The position numbers were made by a program, and so were the translations under genes. 11,761 nucleotides of DNA from NCBI GenBank assembly GCA_964577825.1, contig CAZOBJ010000097.1, positions 1-11,761 on the forward strand, given 5' to 3'. Below, one piece after another: positions 7,001 through 11,761 of the stretch (positions are counted from its first letter, which is position 1; every line of letters begins with the position of its first letter). The notes beneath the pieces were generated by a model. That model did no database searches. It was given only the letters and a program-made list of their open reading frames with translations, and was not told where the DNA came from. This DNA is from CAZOBJ01 sp964577825 (lineage in GTDB: Bacteria > Planctomycetota > SZUA-567 > JAFGNG01).

Positions 7001-7141
7001 CACCTGTCCGCCGACGCGCCGCTCTCGTGCGATCAGTTCTCCTTGAACCAGGAGTGCATCCGCCAGCAGTGCCCCTTGTGGACGGTCAACAAGCCCGAGG
7101 CGCGACCCGCGCGAACCGTGGGCCGCGCGGCGGGCTCCTGA
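4016..7141 (+). CDS. Radical SAM - ArsM-like arsenite methyltransferase - DUF5714-like fusion protein
   Basis: One uninterrupted 1041-codon frame. AAGGA at 4004-4008 supports the ATG. Residues 12-80 resemble a PqqD-like region. Residues 100-330 form a radical SAM domain with C109-x3-C113-x2-C116 for the 4Fe-4S cluster and T-G-G-E-P at 151-155. Residues 334-425 resemble a SPASM region (V-D-P-A-G-D-V-Y-P, then C-G-N-V) but have Ser347 in V-Y-P-S and no cysteines in the G-G-G-D-V-D-H-S part. Residues 515-712 match arsenite S-adenosylmethionine methyltransferase (ArsM/AS3MT): Y-G-C-G (C524), D-L-G-C-G-A-G at 541-547, S-N-C-V-I-N-L (C616) and G-E-C-L-G-G-A (C666). Residues 722-778 resemble the Y-R-G-P-F-K tail seen after some bacterial ArsM domains. 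Residues 798-1022 resemble DUF5714: C-x2-C pairs at 800/803 and 818/821, C831, C838, C841, H-G-P-E-H-H at 878-883, and cysteines to the end. Predicted role: synthesis of a methylated and further radical-modified arsenic compound (inference). Confidence 0.88.
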   Translation: MTEEASEGRPVRLRLDGTSVYVWPHRPDWCVPNEEGDFVLDTFLRTSDEPFTVDAYAREFGVDPEQARWRVHRFLGRLKTAPAEPYAGRSAALSLKRLGECWLHLTNQCNARCKHCMFACRPGEGAELDTSVALSVIRDALRLGCRLFYFTGGEPTICNAFPRLVRCILQEPDAHVVVLTNGLMSDTLVSVFEREPHERIHVQVSVDGSEATHDALRGAGAHRRMVADVARLRGAGFPVTLAMTVHRGNVDEMPAAVQLASDLHLRNLHYLWLFRRGEADDEDFATPKRIWPRLREAAQLAEAREVLVDNMEIVRSQVFSLPGTRFDLSNAGWESLAVDPAGDVYPSPALIGDQRAACGNVRQGLEAVWRESPRLRELRSSSLAHSAAYRANPLRFLVGGGDVDHSFTTAGAFVGHDPYVELYNRIALWLIARDAARFQAGPGSGLRLRMGEYLHECGEDGSGVRFTHSNCVLSLPGKDGHSLVGDFYRAAAAQANEEILNPVQYAQEDVSFIPEGARVRSYGCGSPVADADITPGETVVDLGCGAGMECFLAAAKVGASGRVVGVDMLPTMLDRARGAADAVADHLGYANVTFRKGLLEDLPLPEASADVVISNCVINLSPHKRKAFSEIHRVLRPGGRFVISDVASQEEIPLEIQYNQKLRGECLGGAFRVDRLFDLLADVGFGQATLLKRFPYRRVRGHQFYSITYSACRPTTDASPVVYRGPFKAVVTDEGALIERGQVGRLPWQPERPLGDQVFVLDDRGNVTNVEQQMTCACFGANPQSAAPPAPAHPRSRTDCMVCGARLTYLERERAQRCHYCGEEKMANAVCAEGHFVCDACHGADAAQRMRELLLAATERDTVALLKRIRREASLPVHGPEHHMLVPGIVVIAFRNSGGRAGEAEFDSALQRGASIAGGACAFLGVCGAAAGMGTGFSVLLGATPYKARERQILQQAVAEALADIAALEAPRCCQRDCWIALRKAAEVSDRVLGVHLSADAPLSCDQFSLNQECIRQQCPLWTVNKPEARPARTVGRAAGS

Positions 7142-7165
7142 CGGCTGACTGATCAAGGCGCGCAC

Positions 7166-8554
7166 GTGACCGAGAACGCGATCCTGTTCACCCGCTGGCC
7201 CGAGCCGGGCAAAGCCAAGACGCGCCTCGCCCCAGCGCTGGGCCCGGAGGGTGCGGCGAACCTGCACCGCCGGCTCACCGAACACGCCCTCGCGGGTCTG
7301 CGTGCGTGCCGCGACGAGCGTGGTGCAGAGCCGCACGTGTACTTCGCCGGGCACAGCGCGGCGCGCTTTCGCGACTGGCTGGGCACGGACCTCGCGTACC
7401 GACGGCAGTCCACGGGCGACCTGGGCGTGCGCCTGCGCGCGGCGACCACTGCGTCCTTTGCCGGTGGCGCTCGGCGCGTGATCGTGACGGGCTCGGACTG
7501 CCCGGGCGTGACGGCCTCGCTGCTTTCGCAGGCCTTCCGAAGCCTGGCCTTCTGCGACCTGGTGCTGGGCCCGGCCACGGACGGCGGATATTACCTTATC
7601 GGCATGAACAAGCCCCACGAGGCGCTCTTCTCTCGCATGCCCTGGGGCACGGAGGACGTGTTCGAGGAAACGCGCAGGCGCGCGCGCACCGCGGGCCTGC
7701 GTGTGGCGCTGCTCCCGCCCTTGGCCGACATCGACCGGCCCGCGGACCTGCCGGTCTGGCACGCCGCCCAGAGGCACCCCGCCCCCGCCGCGCCGCGCCT
7801 CTCCGTTGTGATCCCGGCCCTGGAGGAGCCCGCGCGCGTGGAGGCGTGCCTCGCGAGCGTCGAGCCGTGCGAAGACGTGGAGGCCGTGGTTGTCCACGGC
7901 GCAGGCGACGAACAGACCCCGGCCCGCGCTAACCGCGCGGGCGCCCTGGTCGTGCCCTGTGGGCCGGGGCGCGGCCGCCAGATGAACGCGGGCGCGGCGG
8001 TGGCCGCGGGCGCGTACCTCGTGTTCCTGCACGCGGACACGCGCCTGCCTGCGGGGTGGCGTACGGCGGTCGAGGACATCCTGGGCGACTCGGACGTGAG
8101 CCTGGGCGCGTTTCGCCTGGGCATCGACAACCCAGGCAGAGCCCTGCGCGCGGTGGAGTGGCTCGTGGACCTGCGCGCGCGGTGGTGGGGCCTGCCCTAC
8201 GGCGACCAGGCGTTGTTCCTGCGCAGGACTGTGTTCGAGGACCTGGGCGGATACCGCGACTGGCCCCTGCTCGAGGACCTGGATCTGGTGCGACGCGCGC
8301 GCCGACTCGGACGCGTGCGCACGGCCCGCAGCGCGGTCGCCACCGCGGCCGACCGATGGACACGACTTGGGGTGTGGCGCACGACCTGGACGAACCAACT
8401 CGTGCTTGCCGGGTACGCGCTCGGCGTCTCGCCCGCGCGCCTGGCCCGGTGGTACCGGTGCGCCGGCGACCGGGGCGCACGCGTGCCGCCTTCCACGCAG
8501 TCCGAGGCTCCCCGAGAGCCCGGGTCTGTACGGGCGCCCGAGCACGAAGGCTGA
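7166..8554 (+). CDS. Fused TIGR04282-TIGR04283 arsenosugar-type glycosyltransferase
   Basis: The 462-residue product fuses two enzymes usually made from separate genes. Residues 1-198 match TIGR04282 (transferase 1, DUF2064): F-T-R-W-P-E-P-G-K-A-K-T-R-L at 8-21, G-S-D-C-P-G at 109-114, G-P-A-T-D-G-G-Y-Y-L-I-G at 135-146 and P-W-G-T at 159-162. An Ala/Pro linker (199-210) leads into TIGR04283 (transferase 2, GT2 fold): S-V-V-I-P-A-L-E-E at 213-221, G-R-G-R-Q-M-N-A-G at 268-276, F-L-H-A-D-T at 287-292, L-P-Y-G-D-Q-A-L-F at 343-351 and L-E-D-L-D-L-V at 369-375. Both families are annotated as arsenosugar biosynthesis glycosyltransferases because they cluster with ArsM and ArsS. The donor and acceptor sugars are not shown by the sequence. 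The start is the GTG at 7166, with AAGG at 7155-7158. It lies 24 bp after the radical SAM fusion, so the two form an operon. The tail from about 431 is unstructured. Confidence 0.9.
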   Translation: MTENAILFTRWPEPGKAKTRLAPALGPEGAANLHRRLTEHALAGLRACRDERGAEPHVYFAGHSAARFRDWLGTDLAYRRQSTGDLGVRLRAATTASFAGGARRVIVTGSDCPGVTASLLSQAFRSLAFCDLVLGPATDGGYYLIGMNKPHEALFSRMPWGTEDVFEETRRRARTAGLRVALLPPLADIDRPADLPVWHAAQRHPAPAAPRLSVVIPALEEPARVEACLASVEPCEDVEAVVVHGAGDEQTPARANRAGALVVPCGPGRGRQMNAGAAVAAGAYLVFLHADTRLPAGWRTAVEDILGDSDVSLGAFRLGIDNPGRALRAVEWLVDLRARWWGLPYGDQALFLRRTVFEDLGGYRDWPLLEDLDLVRRARRLGRVRTARSAVATAADRWTRLGVWRTTWTNQLVLAGYALGVSPARLARWYRCAGDRGARVPPSTQSEAPREPGSVRAPEHEG

Positions 8555-8629
8555 CCGCAGCGCCCGGGAAGCACAGGCAAGGCGCGAAGCCTCAGCACGC
8601 GTGGCCATGTGCGCTTCAAATCGTTCTTG

Positions 8630-9558
8630 TCAAAGAAGGATGGATCCCAGGTTTCGCGCAGCAGAAGACAGCCTGGCTCGACGACGACACCCGATCGATG
8701 GGAGCGCAATCTCAGAACTTCGTGCAATCGATCCTGCGCACCAGTTGTCGGACTCGGCCGCGGGTTCCTCGCCGAAGGGTTCCCACAAGTCGGATTGGCG
8801 ACGCCTTCGGTAGCGGCCGGCGGGTTTCTGCGCGGACGGATCCTTGCGCGCGGCCAGATGCAGACAGCAGGGCAGGGCGGGCCCCTTGAGGCGCTGGAGC
8901 GCCTTGGCCTGCTCCTCGGGCTTGCGCTCCTCCTCGGGCAGAGCCAGAGTCTCTTGCACCTCCCGGGACGCCCTGGCCAGCCTGGCCCACGCGGCTACGG
9001 TCTCGAAACGCTCTCGGATTTTGGTCACGCGCGCCCGATAGGGCTCGTCCCGGGCCGCGTCCAGCGCCTGGTGCAGTCGATCGGCAGGCCGCTCGATGCG
9101 CGGCTCGTCGAAGCTGTACGCGAGCGGGCGAAAATCCCAGAAGCCCGTGCGCTGCTGGTACCCGAACGGAATCTCGCCCAGGTCTTCGAAAAAGGCCGCC
9201 ATACGACGCCGCGCTCGGTGCGCCTCTGGATCCTGCTGGTGTTTCCCTCGGCGGCCACCACGTATCCGTCGTCGCCGTCGAACGCCGCGCCGGCCGCGCG
9301 GGGCTCGGGCGTGAGCGCCAGCTCGATGGCGGGAGCTTCCGAGGCCTCGGTCAGCTCCAGGGCCGCGCCCGTGATGCGCGCAACATGGGCACGCAATTCG
9401 CCTGCTGCGAAAGACACGATCTCAGAGCCTCGATCCGCCGGATCGGTCCGCATGCCGCAGAACGCCTTGCCCTTGTCCGCGATATCCATGCCTGCGGCAC
9501 CCCCTGCCGTGGCCAACCACAACAGCACAATAGCGAGCAGTCGCCTTGTCCCCTGCAT
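8630..9558 (-). pseudogene. DUF4838-like secreted protein, frameshifted and internally shortened
   Basis: The reading starts at the ATG at 9556-9558, preceded by AAGAAGG at 9566-9572. It has a clear signal peptide (basic start, hydrophobic core L-L-A-I-V-L-L-W-L-A, A-G-G-A-A-G end). A domain follows with A-A-G-E-L-R-A-H-V-A-R-I-T-G-A at about 51-65, then G-Y-V-V-A-A-E-G-N and T-E-R-G-V-V. This is the order seen at the N-terminus of DUF4838 family proteins (helix ELxxYLxxITG, then R-G-V-L-Y near a F-L-E-D-L-G motif). Near 9200-9215 the frame breaks: A-A-F-F-E-D-L-G, the expected continuation, is in another frame that runs on to 8630. The shift fits a one-base deletion. The continuation jumps soon to a helical, charged stretch such as the family has near its C-terminus, so several hundred central residues seem missing. 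It is probably inactive. It lies downstream of the heparinase II/III gene on the same strand. Confidence 0.55.
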
Positions 9559-9737
9559 CCCGTTGCCTTCTTTTCGAACGGGTCTGGGATTGCGCGCACT
9601 TGCTCCGCCTGATCCTGCCTGTTCTGGGCGCCGTCAAGACGCTCCTGGCCGAAGCATCATATCCGCGTTGATCGGCATGGCAGCCGTCATGCGCATTGGC
9701 TGCGCCGCATGGGCGTCGACACGGCCTGCGTGGCCAC

Positions 9738-11761
9738 CTACTCCACAAGCGCCAGCCCCGCCTGCGGCATGATCTCTTGCGTGAGCGGCCGGTCGACGAG
9801 CATCTCGCCCTCTTCTTCGACGCGGATGTGGCCGCCGACTTCACCCGTTTTGTTGAGCGTGATCGTGTACGCGCGCGCGCCCACGGAGAAGGTCAGCTCG
9901 ATGCGGTCTCCGGTCTCGCGCGCGGAGCTCTCGAGCATGCTCTCCACGGACTGGTCCGCGGCCTGGATGAGGTGCAGGAAGTAGTCCTGCTCGCGCGGAG
10001 CGCCGGGCTTCACCTCCACGCGCCACCGGCCCATGGTGTCCGGCACTCTGCGTCCCAAGGCGCTTCCGAAGTTCTCCCACCAGGCCTCGTTCAGGGGCCA
10101 GTTGCGGCCCTTGGCCCAGAATTCCTTGCCCGGACCGCCGATGGCCGCGAGCTCTGCGCCCGTGGGAAGAAGCGTGCGGCAGAAGATGCGCCCCTCACCC
10201 TGGTCGGCACGGAACTCCTTGCCCGAGACCACCGGTTCATTCGCTGTATGCAGAAGCCACTTCTTCTCCAACTGCGCTTCGGGCGAGGCCACTCGGTCGA
10301 AGACCACGAAATGGTCCGGCGCCAGGAACAGGAACTGGCGCACCATCTGTGTGCACTTGTCCTCCGGATAGAGCTCCGTGGCTTCGCTCGCCGCGTACGC
10401 GAAATACTCCGACGTCTCGAAGGCGCGCGCCAGACTCTCGTGGCCCTTGTGCCCCTGCGACTGGCCGCCGCCGCCGATGAGCACGCAGTTATGAGCAAAG
10501 GTTGACTTCGTGTACTCGGCTTCGTGAGGTTGCGAGCCGCGCGTGCCGGTGTCGAGCGCCAGGAACCCCTGCTTGTAGATGGTGAACTGCGTTGCGTCGC
10601 GCTGCACCGAAGCGACCGGCCCGCCGCCGATGTTGAACAGGGCATAGGTGTCCGTCTCCGTGCTGCCGGAGCGCAGGAACAGGATATTCGATTCCTCAAA
10701 ATGCCGGGCCAGGGGCAGGTTCTCGGGCAGAGGGGCCTGCGGGTCCTCTTCAGCCGGTGACCAGATCGCGTTCCAAATCGGGACATATCCATATTTGCCG
10801 CCGCGTTCGAACCCGGTCCGCTTCCACAGCGCGCGTGAGAGGTTCGTCATGTCCGGATGCGAGTCGCGGAAGAAGTAGATGTGCTGGGCCAGATACCCAC
10901 CCATGACTTCGCGCTCGAACTCCTTGTACCCATTTGGGCTGAGGTGGTTGCCCTTGTGCCAAGAATTCTCCAGACCGTAGTGCCGCAGGCCGGGCAGCAA
11001 GTTCCAGAAGACCGCGTTGGCGTACAGCGCGGCCGGGGCGAACCATGGCCGGGGGATCTCCTCGGAGATGGCCGCGCGCCAGGAGTGAAAGAACTTCCAC
11101 TCGGCATGGGCCGTGGCGGGAAGCGCATACTCGACGCGCGGGTACTGGAAGTCCCCGTCGTCCCCGCGCGCCAAGGTTCGAATCGTAAACATCTTGCAGT
11201 GGTCCTCGTACCCCCGTTTGAGAATCTCCAGTGCAAGCTGATATTCTTCACCGGAAGCTTCCTCACCCACCAAAGTCAAGCCCGCGTACCACAGCATATT
11301 GTCCCAGGTATAGAACGAGCCGCGCCAGCTTCCACGGGCTTGGCCAAGATAAGGAACGCTATGCATGCCGAAATCCGGACCAAACCGCTCCAGAAACGCA
11401 TGCACGTGCAGAATCATACGAGAACGCAAACCCTCCCGGTCTCGCGCCGGGAGGTCGTTGTACACCCAGTCAAATGCGGCCAGCCAGCTGATTCGGGTAT
11501 AGGCATAATCCAGGCCCGCCTTGCGTACCGCGCCTGAGTGCATGTCGGTGCCGGGCGTGTCGGCGACCGCCTGGTTGTAGAACTCGAGGCTCTTGTCCAG
11601 CATCCGCGCGACCTTGGCCAGGAGCGCCGGGTCGCGGGTCATCCGGTACACGAATGCACTGGCCGACAGGTGCTCGGCCCAGTCCTGGACGCCGATCTCC
11701 TCCAGAGGCGGCAGGCCCTGCACGATCTCCTGCATTTCCCGGTACTCTGCGTTCGCTTCGC
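9738..11761 (-). CDS. Heparinase II/III family protein (polysaccharide lyase-like), 5' end outside window
   Basis: The frame is open to the window edge, so the N-terminus, including any signal peptide, is missing. The Met at 11733-11735 is preceded in frame by E-A-N-A-E-Y-R-E and is probably internal. Counting from it, residues 1-310 are the helical (alpha/alpha toroid) part of heparinase II/III-type lyases, rich in Trp/Tyr, with N-S-W-H-K-G-N-H-L-S-P-N-G-Y at 257-270 as a likely active-site region. Residues 345-600 are the beta-sandwich part: S-N-I-L-F-L-R-S-G at 349-357, D-A-T-Q-F-T-I-Y-K-Q-G at 380-390, L-A-L-D-T-G at 392-397 and S-T-F-A-H-N-C-V-L-I at 411-420, the family's a-H-N-x-x-L-I signature. 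The family cleaves uronic acid-containing polysaccharides by beta-elimination, outside the cytoplasm. The exact substrate (heparin-like, alginate-like or other) cannot be read from sequence. It precedes the decayed DUF4838-like gene, suggesting a former polysaccharide-use cluster. Confidence 0.9.
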   Translation of the reverse strand, partial: EANAEYREMQEIVQGLPPLEEIGVQDWAEHLSASAFVYRMTRDPALLAKVARMLDKSLEFYNQAVADTPGTDMHSGAVRKAGLDYAYTRISWLAAFDWVYNDLPARDREGLRSRMILHVHAFLERFGPDFGMHSVPYLGQARGSWRGSFYTWDNMLWYAGLTLVGEEASGEEYQLALEILKRGYEDHCKMFTIRTLARGDDGDFQYPRVEYALPATAHAEWKFFHSWRAAISEEIPRPWFAPAALYANAVFWNLLPGLRHYGLENSWHKGNHLSPNGYKEFEREVMGGYLAQHIYFFRDSHPDMTNLSRALWKRTGFERGGKYGYVPIWNAIWSPAEEDPQAPLPENLPLARHFEESNILFLRSGSTETDTYALFNIGGGPVASVQRDATQFTIYKQGFLALDTGTRGSQPHEAEYTKSTFAHNCVLIGGGGQSQGHKGHESLARAFETSEYFAYAASEATELYPEDKCTQMVRQFLFLAPDHFVVFDRVASPEAQLEKKWLLHTANEPVVSGKEFRADQGEGRIFCRTLLPTGAELAAIGGPGKEFWAKGRNWPLNEAWWENFGSALGRRVPDTMGRWRVEVKPGAPREQDYFLHLIQAADQSVESMLESSARETGDRIELTFSVGARAYTITLNKTGEVGGHIRVEEEGEMLVDRPLTQEIMPQAGLALVE

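Noticed and set aside
5299..7152. 617-codon open frame on the plus strand inside the radical SAM fusion gene
   Set aside because: Out of frame with the recognised domains and composed of Arg/Gly/Pro-rich text; a shadow of the real gene.
3833..8608. Very long open frame (1591 codons) on the minus strand opposite the fusion and glycosyltransferase genes
   Set aside because: It translates to Arg/Ala/His/Gln-rich text with no domain, and lies antisense to two genes full of recognised motifs. It is an effect of GC-rich third positions.
8555..8629. Short gap after the glycosyltransferase gene checked for a terminator
   Set aside because: Only a CCCGGG palindrome was seen, with no stem of useful length or T-tract.
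9559..9737. Gap between the lyase gene and the DUF4838-like remnant checked for a minus-strand promoter
   Set aside because: A TTGACG is present on the minus strand, but no acceptable -10 lies 16-18 nt beyond it.

Overview
The window is a GC-rich (roughly two-thirds G+C) bacterial segment with Shine-Dalgarno sites ahead of most genes. Nothing in it fixes the taxon. The pairing of a heparinase II/III-type lyase with a DUF4838-like remnant, and of a MerA-like flavoenzyme with a TVP38/TMEM64 membrane protein, would suit a polysaccharide-degrading Gram-negative such as a member of the PVC group or a related phylum. That is inference only.

Layout. The left edge (1-970) is a field of gene remains: the last codons of a probable Sel1-repeat protein, a short YD (RHS) repeat remnant, one small intact-looking membrane protein (294-731, +), and the C-terminal piece of a CPA1/NhaP-type Na+/H+ antiporter (746-970, -). 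Next comes a two-gene minus-strand operon (3352 to 1030): a MerA/dihydrolipoamide dehydrogenase-like flavoprotein followed 19 bp later by a TVP38/TMEM64 (VTT) membrane protein. A 663-bp divergent intergenic region (3353-4015) carries inverted repeats and a candidate promoter.

The centre is a two-gene plus-strand operon (4016-8554). Its first gene encodes a 1041-residue fusion: an N-terminal PqqD-like region, a radical SAM domain, a SPASM-like region without the usual cysteines, an ArsM/AS3MT-type arsenite methyltransferase domain with all three arsenic-binding cysteine motifs, and a Cys-rich C-terminal domain resembling DUF5714. The second gene fuses the two glycosyltransferase families (TIGR04282 and TIGR04283) that are annotated as arsenosugar biosynthesis glycosyltransferases. 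Together with the divergent flavoenzyme/VTT pair, this looks like a compact organoarsenical (arsenosugar-like) biosynthesis locus. The canonical stand-alone ArsS is not in the window, and the radical SAM step may instead be built into the methyltransferase. This locus is the main object of interest.

The right part (8555-11761) is on the minus strand and concerns polysaccharides: a 5'-truncated (by the window edge) heparinase II/III family protein, followed downstream by a frameshifted and probably internally deleted DUF4838-like secreted protein. No tRNA, rRNA, CRISPR array, insertion sequence or clear intrinsic terminator was seen.
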